A stretch of 64,000 nucleotides of DNA from Phytophthora hibernalis. Its lineage: Eukaryota > Oomycota > Peronosporomycetes > Peronosporales > Peronosporaceae. Below, piece by piece: positions 30,902-44,333 of this stretch. The translations under genes and the position numbers were made by a program. The first letter of the stretch is position 1; each line of letters opens with the position of its first letter. The notes below the pieces were generated by a model. It made no database searches. It was not told where the DNA came from and worked only from the letters and a program-made list of their open reading frames with translations. The stretch is taken from NCBI GenBank assembly GCA_012656075.1, contig JAAKBF010000078.1:186001-250000 (forward strand). Reading direction: 5' to 3'.

Positions 30902-33900
30902 TCATATTAGACGCAGCATTTTCTTAATATCTTTGTCCTCTTTCATCCGTTGCTGCCGGCCAGCGACTCGTCTCTTTTCTGTTTTGTCCATTTCTGCCGA
31001 TCGGTGTTGCCGTACGGAATCCATATCTCGCTTCTCCTGACGATTTTTCACGAACCAAAAACTTTTGGCATCACGCCGTCGCTCAAGTGCTTCAGCTTCT
31101 CGCACTTTAACTGCGGAGGCAAGACGCTGCTGCTCCTTTTTCTCTGCCTCGAGGCTACTTGCAACTGAAGCTCTTGCCGCGCGTCGCATCAGAGCACCAG
31201 ATTGAGCTACGAAACTCGTCTCGAACTTCCTCGTCAGTTTGCGCCGTCGTGAAGCATGTCGCTGCTGCTCCAATAGTTCTCGGGCATTTATCTGGTCGAG
31301 TTCATGCTCGAAGCGCATGCGCTGCAGCTTGACATCGATGTCTAGCTTGATTCCAGCAACAACAGTTGCCTTTTCTCGTTGAATCATGCGCCGATCCACA
31401 ATGAGAGCCTCCATTGCTCGTTCACCCTCTTCACGCAGATCACGAACATGATGTTCACACGACAGCTGCTCTTGGTACTGTTTATCTTCGACGCAGGCAT
31501 AGCTTGGCTTGCCAAGTCGATTCGTTAGCATCTGGTGGCGACTGCTGCCCAAGGGTGTTGAAGGGGTTGCAGCGCGTGACGGATCCTGCGGTTGATAGGG
31601 CTGGATTGGCACTTTAGGAACTTGGACTTTGGTTCGATCGCTTCGATGTCTCTCGGCATCTACAGGTAGAGTAGCTTCGACCATGTGAAGAGGCACTGGA
31701 GACGGACTGCTACTAGTGGGCGGAGGGGGTCTCGGAAACACTCGAGGGGTCCTCGAGGCTCCAACTCTGACGGCCGTACAGGTTCTAGAGTCTGGGGCTC
31801 TTTTGGCGGGATCTGTTGTATGTGGAAATCTGGGGGTAGCTTTGTTGTCTTTAAGACAGGCTGAGAAGTCTCGGGAGTGGCGTGCAGTGCCTCAAGCTTG
31901 CGTTCAGTGTTAATCCACCATCGGGATGGGAACTCGTCCTGCTGCCATACACGAGATTCCTCGAGAATGGCGTTGCTTTCTTCTAGCGTAACAGCCTGAC
32001 TCACTGCCCACTAACAAGAACCCAACAACATAGCAATTGTCAGTTTCTCTTTAGCTGCGGGCTTTGAGCAGCACCATTGACGCACCTGGTGATGGCGAAA
32101 TGCCGCGCCAAAAAGAGCTTCTAGCGAAAACATTCGCGCGTATGTCTTATTGATTGGATCAAACGTCTTGCACAACAACACCAACGCGCGCTTCCGTGCC
32201 TCGTCAACGGAATCAAAGTTAGACGCACAAACGACGTGGCATCCATTTCTAACTGCGGCTCCAGCTGCCAGTTTCTGGTCGATTTGTGCATTGATAAACG
32301 TCGAGCAAGGTCCATCACTCGTGTAGCTGAATCGACAACGCGCTGGCACATTGGGAACTCACGGAACGGATTCATTTGCTCGAACATTTCAGCCACCGGC
32401 GGTTGTGTCATACTCAGCATGAGTTCACGCTCCACCAGTGTAGGTTCGACTTGGACACCGTCGACAAGTAGCAAAGCTGAAGCGTCCTCAGAGCGAGAAC
32501 TCATACTCTCTTGTTCTGGATTTGGTACACCAGGCATCCAAACTGGTAAATAAGCACTACATCGTTGACTCGACCAGAGCTCAATCTTCGATGAACTTAA
32601 ATGAGCAGAGGACACGGACGACACTTGATGATATTGAGGCTGAGGGAGCAAAATTGAGCGCTCTTCTCGACTCGCATTGTAGAGCAATAATTGCCCTGGG
32701 GTCAGAGTCAGCTCCATATGCGCGCCTGATACGATACGGCAGTGAAGACGGTGTTCGAGACACCGATGCCGCGCCACAACAGCCTGTACAGCCGGCCAAG
32801 TCTCTACAAGTGCCTGATATACTTTGGCCTCCATGAAAAGCGTGCGAGAATTGATACTTGCTCCAACGAGAAGACACGCTCGAAGCACATCCAGGTGACG
32901 TCGCAGCCCAACACGAAATCGCCACCACCGCTGAATGCATACGAGAGCACGAGCGATTGTCACCTCAAGTGCATTTCGCCGTGAGTGGCAGATCGACGCG
33001 CGCCATGCCGATTGGATCAACAAGGCTGCATTGGCACGACTTGCATCCTCGTAAGACAGTGCAAAGGCCTTTGCAGGCCCCACAGAACACATGGAGACCG
33101 CACGATCAAGACTCGCCACGATGTGCAAGTACATATCAATGGTCCACGGAATGAACACCTTCATCTTTCTGTAGTCGCGCAGGTGGTCTACTGATGAAGA
33201 AACAAGCTGTTTCCGCTCCCATCGGGTAGGAGCATGCCCTCGGGCACGTAGCTTCGCCTTGGTCAGTGAAAATGCGTTACATTATCAAATCGCTTACGTC
33301 GACGTTGCTGCTGCTTCACACAAGCATTGAGTATTTTTCGGTTGCAAATGACCAGCCGTTGCCGGATCTCGCGCGTGACTTGTGTGAGATGAAGTACCAC
33401 CGCACGTGACTGAATCTTCATCTTCATCTGTAGCCTTGCAGGACTATTATCGCCACTTGTTTCGCTATTGGCGACAGCTTGTCGGTGTTGCAATTGGATG
33501 GATTCAATCTGTTCCAGATCGAGCTGTAAAAATTTCTTTTCGGAGACAAGCAACTGGTTCTCTAGGACAGCGTCGCTGGGAAAGGCGCGGATCAGGGCAG
33601 GCCATCCTCGTGAGCCGCGCGGCGTAAATATGGGTCGTTTTGCGAATGCTCGTCTAGTGTGGATTGTGCTTCTCGTCCCATACGGAGCAACTTATACCCT
33701 TCGTCTTCTTCACGCTGAGGTGAACTAGGTTGCACTGGGGTCAGGGATCTCCCGTTTGGGGTTGAAGCTAGTCGTACGACGTTCGAGTTTGGATTTGGTC
33801 CACGCAGAACACTAACACCAGATCTAGCACAACGCTCTCTCAACAGCTCAAGACGATCTTCACGAGATAAAGTCATAAGGTATGGGTCGCGACGAGCAAC

Positions 33901-35481
33901 CCGTGCAGCAAGAGTGAAAAGCTCTTGCTCGAATTCCGGCGTGTAGTAAATCCAAATTTCTTGCTGGTCATGCAGAAGTTGGCGTGTGCGACGTGCGTGC
34001 CGCTGGTATACCATTTGACACCAAAAGCGAATCTTCTTGATGGCTATGGCGCGTTTCCTGGCTTGGAACTGCACACGCCAGCGGCGTATCATCGGCAACA
34101 TCTTCTCAAACGATCGCCGGGCCAATGGCGACAAAAATCCGTGGCCTGCCGCGACAGACGCCATTAGCAGCCTTGACTCGCCATTCACTGCCACTAGCTC
34201 GCAAATTTGGCGCTTAATGAGTTGGCGCAACAGAAATCCGCGAATGTGCTTCTGAACGTGAATAATGAGTTCACGCACATTTCGGAAGCGTGGGAAATTG
34301 GCACGCCGTGAGAGGTAGCCCCGTGCAAGCTTCTGGGCACGTACGCTGGGGCTGTTGTCGGCAAATATGCTCACTACAGCTGCCTCCGTTTCCACAACAT
34401 AGCGAAGAGCGGTATCGTCGGTATCGAATTCAAGGGGCATTTGTAGATGAGTAATACATAGTCGCGGTGCCAGCGCATTGAAGCGAGCACTGGGACGAGC
34501 ATGCTGAATGACTTCTTGGTCGGTAGTCACAAAGTTGTCGAGGGCCTTGAGAAAGGGTAGCTTGTTTACCATGAAGCTGCGCGCATTGTTCAGCGCCATG
34601 AGGGGATTATTGGCCAAAGTGAGCCAAATCAGTGATCTTGCACAGCCTTCAAGCCCTTGCACATCCGCCCACGTTCTTAACGTGTTATGAGAGAGGAAGC
34701 ATAAGCTCAAACTACGGAACTGTTCCCAGAAATCGATACCGGGCAACGTAACAATATCATTCTGTGCAGCGTTCAGTGCGCGCAGCGTCCGAGCCATACC
34801 CACGATCGGCTCTAGGTCTCGCAGCGCATTTTGCTGCACGTTGAGCACCACAACAAAGTCGAACCCACCCGACGCGAGCAGGGTGAGGTCCAGCATACCT
34901 CGCCCATGCGCTGCATAACACGGAGCTGCCATTCCCATGCATCTCCTTCGTCATCGTCATCACCAATAATATCTTCTGTGCCGTTGTCGATCTCTTGGCT
35001 CGCATCATTCTCGCCCCATGGCGTCAATTCAGTCGTTACTTTTTCTCCCCATCCGATGTCGTCTCCTTCTCCTCTGCAAGTTGCAGTGCAACAGCCCAGT
35101 TCACTTCACCATCACCGTTCTCCTCATCTGCTACATCGCTTTGGCCCTCCATCGCTGACTGCCTTTCATCCTCAACCTCATTGGACTTGATAGCAGCATC
35201 TACATGTAGCTGTTGTTCTTCAGTAACAATTACTTCATCCCCGGGCTGTTCTGCCAATGCTGACATGGCTGACGAAGACGCACAATATCTTCAACGCTAG
35301 GCCTGCTCCATACGTCGATGAGGCGGTCCGAAGTTAGAATCAGCGGTAACGGTCCATGCTGCAGGAACACCGATACAAAGTCAGTCACCTCACGAGAGTG
35401 CAGACGCTCACCTCTCAAAAGCCCTCGACAGCATGTTATAGCTCGCTCGTTCTCCAAACGTTGTTCACAATAAGGTTGCAT
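30902..35481 (-). CDS. Long LRR / IQ / coiled-coil protein, LRRIQ3-like (frame breaks)
   Basis: One gene of about 1,480 codons is inferred from ATG 35481 to stop 30902. An acidic N-terminus is followed by leucine-rich repeats (MLDLTLLASGGFDFVVVLNV, LEPIVGMARTLRALNAAQN, SLIWLTLANNPLMAL) and an LRR-cap-like FLKALDNFV at 34550-34900. Several IQ motifs follow (VQKHIRGFLLRQL near 34240, IQSAWRASICHS near 33000, IQRWWRFRV). The C-terminus is a long Arg/Glu-rich coiled coil (31500-30902). The LRR block followed by IQ motifs resembles LRRIQ3-type proteins linked to cilia, calmodulin binding and flagella; oomycete zoospores are flagellated. A 75-bp intron at 32011-32085 (GTGCGT..TTAG) is clear. Frame breaks near 35265, 35037, 34897, 33605, 33265, 32310 and 31748 are single-base and often in A or T runs. 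Confidence 0.65.
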
Positions 35482-35661
35482 TTGTTGAGCTTTCTGCGAC
35501 CTTGTCTCGCGCGATCACTGTGCGAGTTGGTTCTCCCGTTGCGCGCGCAAAGCACATGAGGGTCTACTTTCTACGTTCTGGTCTGCCTTCATACAGATAA
35601 TCCTCATCGTGGAAGTCATGGTGCCCATTTCAGCCCTTCATACAATACCGAATGATGTGCA

Positions 35662-38600
35662 TCATGTCGTTCCGTTCTGAGAGATACCCGCACCAGTCTG
35701 AGCTGCCTTGGCTGTCGGCCCCATGCTTGCGGTTCGGGCGGCGGCGGAGTGGCTTGATAATGGAACCTTATCCGCGGCACCTGCCCCATCCTGTGGTTTC
35801 TTCGCCTTTTTGGTAGAGCGTGCTGGTGCCTTTTCTTTCCGAGTGTACGGCTTACGTTTACGTGGAGGAGCCTGCTTCTTGGCCGCGCTGGCACCAGATA
35901 TACCTAACGAAGTAGAGAGTCCGACCATCGCTTCATCCAGTGCCTTAGCAGCGGCAGCTTCTGCCGCCCCAGGTGTGAGCCCTTTATCATTGTCCGTGCT
36001 TGTGCTCTTGACCCCAACACCAGTTAAAATCTTCACGTAGGTGTTCAAGGGCTCTGCAGTTCTCGCGGATGTCAACGGAAGCTTCAGTACTCGTTCATAA
36101 GCACCTTCAATCGGGACACTTGTTGTGTCTTGCTTGCACTTTTAGTCATGCACTTGTGTGCGCGAGAGACCCATGCATCCACGCGACCGATCAAGCTGCG
36201 CAGTGGCGTCACTGTTTTCTTGTCTTCCCAGAGACCGTATTCCGTAGCATACACAATGGCGTTACTGATCTCACCGCGTGATGGCCGCTCTTGCAAGAGA
36301 GACACCACAATTTCACTCCACGAGACGGTGCGCAGCAATCGCGCAAACATATCCACAGCAGGGAACAGCTTATCGATGCTTATAGTAGACACCGGTGCCA
36401 GGCTCGTAGATGATGCTGGAGCAGAACGAGTCATTTCAGATAGCGCTGTTGCGTACTCCCGCGGTAGAAACAATGAGCTGTCGATGTTACCACGAGACAA
36501 CAAAGACGTCGTATTCAGCAATGACACCGCTTGCCGCACCCAAGTTTGCGCGTAGGGCAGCATTTGATGTCGAGCGTGGAAGATGTCCGAGATCTCGCGA
36601 AGAGCTTGCTGGGCACTTGTCAGTCGCTCACGACTCAGACGCAGCGAGCTCTGCAGTTCCAGCACTTGCTTACTCGCTTCTGTGTGCTCGTTCTTCATCT
36701 TTGTGAGCTGCTGCTCCACACCGCCTGCAACCACCAGTGCTGCTAACCGTTCTGTACTACCCATCAGCGTGGCCGCCATCGGATTCAACAGTGGTGGCGC
36801 CGGGACCGATTGGACTCTGAGGTTGAGGCAAGCGCGGTAGTGGTGGCAGTAAGAGTTGGAGTGACTGTTGTTTTCTGGATGGAGGAGGCAGGAGTACTGG
36901 CTACTACAACCGACAAGGAGGGAGCTGTCGATAACCCACCAGGTTTCGAAGAGCTGTTGGCCTGCTCACTCGGATTCTTCACTCCATTCATGCTAGTAGC
37001 ACTAGTTGCAGCAACTGCAGTCGATGTTGCAGCTGGTTTTGTTACGGCTCCACCTTCTTTGCTACGTAAGTGACCGCGTGTGCAGGAGGAATCAAAATGC
37101 TTGGATACTGCTGACGGTTTAACGCTGCAGCAAGCGTTGACACAGCTGTCTTTGTGCCCACAGTCGCTGTGCTTTTGCTGATAGTCGTAGCAGTAGCAGC
37201 GGTGGAAGCAGCCGCGGCGGCGAGCAAAATTGCATTCGTACCAACGGCAACTGGGGTCGACATGCTCGCTGTGGTAATTATCCCAGGCGTGCCAGTCGTA
37301 ACAGGAGCTCCATCTGATGACAATGATGATGGTGTCGTTGCTGAGGGTTGACCAGTTGCCGCCTTTAATGGGGGCACTTGCTTCGAAACTTGTTGCTGCC
37401 CAAGGGTGCCCTTTCCAGCAATCGAGTTGATAGATAAACAGGCCTTAGCTCGCTCAATATCATCAATTCGCGCTCGCAGTTGGTTCATCTGGTTGTTGCA
37501 GCTAAACAGCACCATTTCAGTGCGCTCGACTGTCTTCTCCTCGCGCTTAACCTTGCGTAGTGCACTCGCCTGATGTTTTTCGAATGCCTTGGCATATTCG
37601 TGCATGTCCCACAAACTACCTTGTTGCCCAGCCGTCTTCGCATGTTGAAGCATCGCCGCAAGTTCCTGCAAAATGGTGCACGACGGGCAGGTGTAGTGCT
37701 CTACCTTTTCAGCCTTTTCCTTCGACATGCCAATGCAGCTGTCGTGGAACCAGTCATCACAGTGATCGCACCCGATCATTAATCCGTCAAAAGGTTGGCA
37801 ACAAATGCAATAACGCTCTGTGGCAGATTTCAGAACATCCCGATGCATGTCGAGATCAATCACCAGTCGAGCGCACTCGTATTCATTCAGCAGTGCAAGC
37901 AAATTCGCCACCCGTGCCTGACCGTTTTCAATGCCAGACGCCAAAACACGCTTTTCCCAGTCGCTTGCGATCTCTAAATGCTCCTTCAAAAAGTCAAACA
38001 CAGGCATGTCTATGGCGATGTCTTCGCCTTCTTCAACGAGCGAGCGTGCCGCACTCATACTCATTCGGCCAACCCCTTTGTCATCAGAGCCCGTAGGCGC
38101 TTCTTTAGTTTCGAGAGCCAGAGTCTAGCCTTCTTGGCTTCGTCCATCACAATCTTGAATGTACCTTGCTCTAGCAGTAACCCACTTCCACTGTCAAGCA
38201 GGGCCTGGAGTTCGTTCACGTGTGCGTGTTTATCGGCCACGCATTTGTTTACACGCTCGGTCCACTCAAGCACCACATTTTCATGAGTTTTCAAGTATGG
38301 AAGTGGCCAAAGTATCCTCTTCAAAGTGTCAAACGTTTCTGGTTTCAGAATATCAAGCGGGTTCATTGCCTGCAGATCTTCAGCAATCTTGTCGCCCTTA
38401 GCAACAAGGTCTTGGAGGGAGTATCTCGTCGTAAAAGAGGGACCGAGAGCCTTGCAACCACTCCAGCAGTGAAATGATGAGACTGATAGCATCCTGCTCA
38501 GGAGCTGACACACTGAGTACGTCGCTTTCTTCTTGCGCATGTAAGAGCTGTTGCTTCCATGCCTCTAGAACTCTCACAGATTCATCCGTAATATTCTCTG

Positions 38601-41600
38601 TGATATCACCATCTTCACCTGCCAGTACGAGTTCTTCGACCGTCTGGCGTGCTTCTGCTTCTTTCAGCTCCAGGCTGTCAACTGCAGTAAAGATTTCCTC
38701 AGCCATGGTCAGCATGGGTTTCAAGAGATCCTGTCCATTTTTCGCTATCCATGATGTCTTCGTGTCGTCAGCACTGGAATCCTCCTCCTCCTCCTTGGCA
38801 GCCGACTTCTGCATGCAGCCACTTTCGATTCTAACATGCGTCATAATCGAATCGGCATGTATCTCCAGCACTTCCATGCTCACATTTGCAACACCATTCG
38901 TGTTGGAAGGCTTTGTGTCCAACACAGCAGGTATCTGAGCTTCATTCTTTGCACTGCTGCTCTTTCCATTAGGAAGAGCAACCTCTTGTTTTGGATCGTA
39001 TTCTTTACTGTTCTCCGTTGGTAGCCCCTTCGATGACATCGCACTATTGCTCGGGCCTTCTGCATCGACATCCATTGGGCAAGCGCTATCCTCCTCTTTT
39101 ATGGTAGCCTTCGGAGCTTCGCTCGGCTGCGCTGATGATACTTCCATATCGACATTACTCTCTTTAACTGCACTGGTGATAACCACATCGCCAATACGGA
39201 GCTTCCTTTGGCCTTTTGCAACTTTTCATACACAAGCAGATCGAATGCTTGAAGACGTTCGATAACGTTTGGAATAGACAAACTCACTTCGCCATTGATA
39301 ACTTCATGTGCCTTCGCACGCCACACCGTGAGGTCGTTGAGCTCTTTCGAAAGAATACGCAGCTCGTCACGAAACAGAAAACGCAATTTCTTTGACTCGT
39401 TCAGTAACTCGTGTAGTTGCTCCATCGTAAACGGATCATTGGCTAGACGCATTTTCCTTGATTGCCGCGGAGGTATGCATTCTCGAACACGCGCTGCCCA
39501 GCCCTTTTCATCTTCGACGATGCTGGCAAGAGCTAACCCCTCCTCAAACGTAAACGGGAATGCATCAATTCGCTCGAGTAGAGTTGATGCCTGCGTTAGA
39601 TCACCTAGCTCCCGAGGCATGGAGTCAATTTCCATACTGTTTGTTTCGACCGCATTAACCGCGGTATCAGAGGCGAGAATACCGGGTAAGCAACCAATAC
39701 TCATCAAAATAGCGCTCGCCTCGGCTTGCGCTTCTACACCCTTCAGAAGTAGGTCGTTCAAGGGCGTGGTGTATGAACATACGTCAATCGCAAGCGCCTG
39801 TGATTTCTCGATTAGCTTGCCAATTGCATCCATCGATTTTTCTTCGATCTATCGGCACTTGTCGTTGATGAAGATGACGATCTGGACGAATGTGCAGAAG
39901 GAATATACGATGACAGCGAGGCAAACAGCTTGTCAAAACCCGGGACGCCAAGGTTATCTCGGAGCTCATTGGTCCACTTGCGCGCCTGGTCCATTGCGGC
40001 GTGGATATCGCGCTCCACTTGGGGTTTCCAGCGCGATTGTTTTTAGGGTGGATGCGTTCCCGAATCGTTTTTGCTTGCGTGATCAAATTCTCCATCTCTT
40101 CGATAGACTTGCGGGAGCTCAGTTTCGACGCAGCAGTCGTGCACCATTCGCGTGCAGAAATCTCGGCCTCTAAGAACTTTTGCTCGTCCATGATCACAGG
40201 AATATCTTTAGCCTCATCCAACAGCTCCTTTAAGTGCGCGAGCGTCACGTCAGCACCACCATCTATCGCCTCATTTACTTTGACAGCCCACTCGTCTGCA
40301 CACTCAAGGAGGTCTTGCATTTCAAATACTTCGGTGCTGGTTTCACACGGCGCATCGTCTACCAGCGCGCGGATCACTTCCAGATTCATTTTCTTCTTTG
40401 TGACTCCACCACCAGCTCGACGTGTTGCTCGGCGGTTAGGCATACATTTGCGCGCCTTGGCAAGCCAAGTCTGTGCGCTGAGCATCTTGTTCTGAAATTG
40501 ATCCACCTCCTGCTCGAAATTCACTGGTACCAGCTCGATCTTGGCCAGCACATCACGTATAACAGGAAGACTTACCTTATCCTCTGCCAACATTTTCTCA
40601 ATCGTGGACTTGAGGTCCTTCACCTCGTCAACAGTAGCACGGAAACTACTTTCTTCCGGGAACACAATACGCGGCGCCATCACCGCATCAAAAAGCGTAT
40701 TCAGCTCGTCCAGCTCCACCTTTTTGCTCTGGTGGCGTTTGCTACTTCGTTCCAGCGCCTCTTTCAGCTGCGTCAGCGCAATATCAAATGCCCGTAACCT
40801 GGACACAACTGCTTCCTTTTCCGGCAAATCAACCTGCATATCCTCAGCTTGGTGCAGGAGCTGCAGTAGCCTCGCGCGGTCCACTTTATCCCTGCTTGCA
40901 GCTTCACACTGCTCCCTCCACGTCAAAATTCGGGTCACAAGTCGGGCCAGCACTCCAGCCTCCGTCGTCTGCATAGCATTCCTCGCCTTCTCATGCAACT
41001 CACACATTTTCTCCAGCACCTGTCCATCAATCTCTGCTCGACGCATGCAGCGGTAGAAGGCCAAGAGCCACTTTTTGGCTTCTTCTGCAGCTGTGGTCTT
41101 GGTCGTCGTCTCCGCCCTCGGCAGCTCGATGGTGTGTCTTGCATACAGCGAGCAGGCGGCGTCCGTCGGGTTGTAGTCGAAGCGGTGCAGCTGCTGCAGC
41201 GCCAGCGTCGTCACCTGCTCCTGCGAGTCAAACGTCGCGCCGTCCCGCAAAGACCGCGCCAACTTCAGGTACTTGTCCAGCTCCTCGCCCAGCTCTTCAA
41301 AATAACAATAATCACAACAATAAAATGTTGACAATCAGAAATTATTGTCAGCAAATTAAATAAAAAGCAATAATTGTTTGCTAAAGAGGACGCACCTTGC
41401 GCTCTGTCGGGACAGAACCTGGGCCGCGGCTGCTGCAGCGCCTGCTCCTTGAACAGCAGCTCGGCCGCGTCCGCTGGGGCCTTTAACAGCTCCGGGATCG
41501 TCGCCTGGTAGCGCCAGCCCACGCGCGAGTGGATGGGCACGAACTGCGGAGACGTCGCTGGGGCTGCGCTGCTGCTGCTGCTGGCGCTGTGGACGCTGCT

Positions 41601-41636
41601 GCTGCGCTCGCAGGCGTCGTCCGCGCGTCGACTCAT
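35662..41636 (-). CDS. ELM2 - PLU-1 repeats - PHD finger chromatin protein (frame breaks)
   Basis: A gene of about 1,950 codons. Exon 1 (41636-41396) and exon 2 (from 41294) flank a 101-bp intron. The split ELM2 domain reads RVGWRYQATIPELL in exon 1 and LALQQLHRFDYNPTDAACSL in exon 2. Repeated helical PLU-1 modules follow from 40900 to 38100, each with a pattern like LLHQAEDMQVDLPEKEAV and a Trp-x-x-x-A (for example TWLAKARKCMP, WVSRAHKCMT). A PHD finger lies at 37800-37650 (CICCQPFDGLMIGCDHCDDW, FHDSC, HYTCPSC). The C-terminus is Ala/Thr/Ser-rich, with one more PLU-1-like module and a Lys/Arg-rich AT-hook-like patch (PPRKRKPYTRKEK, about 35850). ELM2 proteins recruit histone deacetylases, and PLU-1 plus PHD occurs in KDM5 demethylases, but no JmjC or ARID domain is present here. 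Frame breaks near 40035, 39835, 39210, 38440, 38062, 37060, 36795 and 36125. Confidence 0.72.
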
Positions 41637-41941
41637 GGGAGCCTTCGGTCAGTGCGCAAATGGCCGCAATTGACTAAAATCGCGTCTGGACGACTTTTCA
41701 ACCAATCATGTGGCTGCATAATAGCCGAGTACAGAGCAAACTATTATCTGTTTCATGGATCAATATCCAAATACACGTTATATTGGAATTGAAGATTTAT
41801 ACCCGACCAAAATAACTCTTTCCAGATATCTCATTATTCAAGGTTATTACATTTGAAAGGCGTTGAAAATGGGGGCAACACTGTACGTCCCGTTTGAGAG
41901 GTGGTCATTTGGGCATTTGACACCGGAAGCTCCTGACTGCG
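41637..41941. promoter_or_regulatory. Bidirectional promoter region, 305 bp
   Basis: It separates the divergent start codons of the ELM2-PLU-1-PHD gene and the STOML2 gene. AT-rich, with an ATTGG/CCAAT-type sequence near 41700. No defined factor site is claimed. Confidence 0.5.
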
Positions 41942-43133
41942 ATGCTCGCTGTGAAGCTCCTGCGCGCCGGCCGCCAGACGCGTCCGCAGCTGCTTGTGGC
42001 ACGCGCCTCCAGTCCGTTCCTTCAGCCTCATGCCACGCGACTGCTGCACAGCTCGCGCCCGTCGCTGGCCTCGTCCTTCGACGACAGCGGCATGCCGCGT
42101 CTTCAGGACGCGCCTGCCAATATTGTGCGTGAAAGGCAATTGTAGATAAAGTATGCTGTCAATATTATAATAATTGCTGACGTTTTACAATTATTGCTGC
42201 GTGTAGGGCGTGCTGATCGTGCCGCAGCAGCGCGTGGGTCGTGGAGCGCTTCGGCAAGTTCCACGACGTGTTGACGCCCGGCCTGCACTTCCTCATCCCA
42301 TTGGTGGACCGTATCGCCTACGTGCACTCGCTCAAGGAAGAAGCCATCAAGATCCCGGCCAGACGGCCATCACGAGGGACAACGTGACCATCAGCATCGA
42401 CGGCGTGCTGTACGTGAAGATCATCGACCCGTACAACGCCAGCTACGGCGTCGAGGACCCGCTGTACGCCGTGACGCAGCTGGCGCAGACCACCATGCGC
42501 TCCGAGCTGGGCAAGATCACGCTGGACAAGACGTTCGAGGAGCGCGAGTCGCTCAACCTGAGCATCGTGGAGGCCATCAACCAGGCGTCCGAGGCCTGGG
42601 GCATCAAGTGTCTGCGGTACGAGATCCGAGACATTGCGCCGCCCCGCAGCGTCAAGGCGGCCATGGACATGCAGGCTGAGGCGGAGCGTAGAAAACGCGC
42701 CGAGATCCTCGACTCGGAGGGTGAACGCCAGTCGTACATCAATGTGGCTGAGGGTAAGAAGCGGGCGGCCGTGCTGGAGGCGGAAGGTGCGGCTGCTGCC
42801 ATCTTGGCCAAGGCCAACGCGTCGGCGGATGCCATTCAGCGGCTTTCGCACGCCATTCAGAAGACGGGTGGCCGCGACGCCGTGGCACTGCAGGTGGCGG
42901 AGAAGTACGTGGACGCCTTTGGCAACATCGCCAAGGAGGGCACGACCGTGCTGCTGCCGGCCAACACCAACGACCCTTCTAGCATGGTGGCGTCAGCGCT
43001 CTCCATTTTCGGAAACATTCAGAAGCAGAACAACAAGGACGCGGCTCGTGTTGCTGCCAACCAGGAAAGTACCGACGGCGAGCTCGGAGAGTACACTTTG
43101 GACACGTTTGAGCCCGACACGACCAAGAACTAA
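41942..43133 (+). CDS. STOML2: Mitochondrial stomatin-like protein 2 (frame breaks)
   Basis: Exons 41942-42124 and 42207-43133 flank an 82-bp intron (GTGCGT..TGTAG). The first 60 residues are Arg/Ser/Leu-rich without acids, a typical mitochondrial presequence. The band-7/prohibitin core follows: GVLIVPQQRV, ERFGKFHDVLTPGLHFLIP, TRDNVTISIDGVLYVKI, IRDIAPPRSVKAAMDMQAEA and a long Ala/Glu-rich coiled coil (EAEGAAAAILAKANASADAI). Human STOML2 scaffolds inner-membrane cardiolipin domains and proteases; the same role is inferred. Two frame breaks, near 42238 (one extra G) and 42361 (one base missing), interrupt an otherwise perfectly conserved N-terminal third. Confidence 0.88.
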
Positions 43134-43163
43134 ACTGATACGACAGTAGACGGGTTCCGGAGA

Positions 43164-43322
43164 ATGGATATGAAGGTGACAGGGTGGAAATTGCAACGTT
43201 GGTTAGCTATCAGGTAGCTTGGACCACGATACAGCAGTCGGCTCTCCACCGATGAAAATACAGCAAACTCGTGAAAACACTTTGCATCGTGAAGCTTATC
43301 AAGTGAGCTGTGTTGTTATGAG
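43164..43322. repeat. 159-bp direct repeat, first copy
   Basis: It matches 44604-44762 base for base in length with about a dozen substitutions, beginning ATGGATATGAAGGTGACAGG. It lies in the 3' flank of STOML2, 1,440 bp from its partner. The two copies bracket the 2H-phosphoesterase gene. Confidence 0.85.
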
Positions 43323-43397
43323 ACCTACATACTTATGAATTGATGTTTGCACGACCAATCGAGACGTGGTCCACGTATATGTACGTGGAGAGCAGTC

Positions 43398-44333
43398 ATG
43401 GAGACCAAGTGGCGTCGTAGGCGTCAGGAGCTTTACGATACGCTGCAGCAAAGTTCCGAGAAGGGTTTGGACCGTGAAGCTGTCATTGCATCAAGGTAGA
43501 GAGGAGGTTTGACATGCGTTGACGCGTTAGTTTGATGCCTATTGTTGTCGTGTCTAGAGAGCTCTTCACCTTCGACCCCTCGGGTCGAGCTGCCCCGAAG
43601 GAATTCGCGTTCGAGCGTCAGGATGATGCTGTGACGGTGGTTTGTGCGGAGATTCCACGAGTTGCAGCAGAACAGTGGAGGGGTATTACGGACGAGGTGC
43701 TGAAGGTGTTGGGAGCTGGAGATGGAGGGAAGGACGTATATGTGAGCGACAGAGACATCATGCACGTGACGTTGTTCTACACGTCGCATCCAGACGACTT
43801 GGCTCCAAATGGTGGCAAGAACGAGCGTCTTGCACGCGAGATTTCGTTGCTGCGAGCTGGCGACACAGTTTGAGCCGATCCGGATGACGCCTGTGAAAGT
43901 GGTGCTGGCGGCGTCGGGGGTGGTTCTGCTGCTCCTGCAGGGTGTTGAAGGCGGCGGTCGGAGTGATGAGGGGAAGGAGTCTGCTGCCAGGAATGCTGGA
44001 CGCCATGCGGAGTTTGGCGTGGATCTGTTGCGTCAAGCAGCAGTGGAAACGTTCCCGTTCGTGTCCAAGAAGAGTCCGAATGCGATCATCCATACGACAC
44101 TGGTACGAGTGTTATCTCCAGAGATAATCGACGAGTCTACGCTGGATCGAGTTCGACAAACGTGTCATCACGTCTCGCAGCAACTGGCAGCAGCTAAACC
44201 TAGCAATTCCTTCGTTGTGGAGAAGCTTTGGTACGTCGATGAATCGCACTTCATTCGTCCCACAGGATCCACGACGATCTTATCACTGGGATCTAGGGCT
44301 CAGCACGACATGAGCAACGGCACCGCAGACTGA
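43398..44333 (+). CDS. 2H-phosphoesterase-superfamily-like protein
   Basis: Exon 1 (43398-43495, METKWRRRRQELYDTLQQ) is spliced over a 62-bp intron (43496-43557) to ELFTFDPSGRAAPKEF. Two H-x-T motifs, MHVTLFYTS (about 43760) and IHTTLVRVLS (about 44090), lie some 110 residues apart, the signature of the 2H family (2'-5' RNA ligase and cyclic phosphodiesterase type). Each His/Thr pair would act in a metal-independent phosphoester reaction on RNA ends or cyclic nucleotides. The substrate here is unknown. A one-base indel near 43862 separates the two halves. It is bracketed by the 159-bp direct repeats. Confidence 0.65.

Noticed and set aside
36810..37351. Plus-strand Val/Ala-rich frames that look like membrane proteins
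   Set aside because: They are antisense to the Ala/Thr-rich region of the ELM2-PLU-1-PHD gene.
43758..44093. Minus-strand open frame opposite the 2H gene
   Set aside because: No domain; the plus strand carries both H-x-T motifs and a proper intron.
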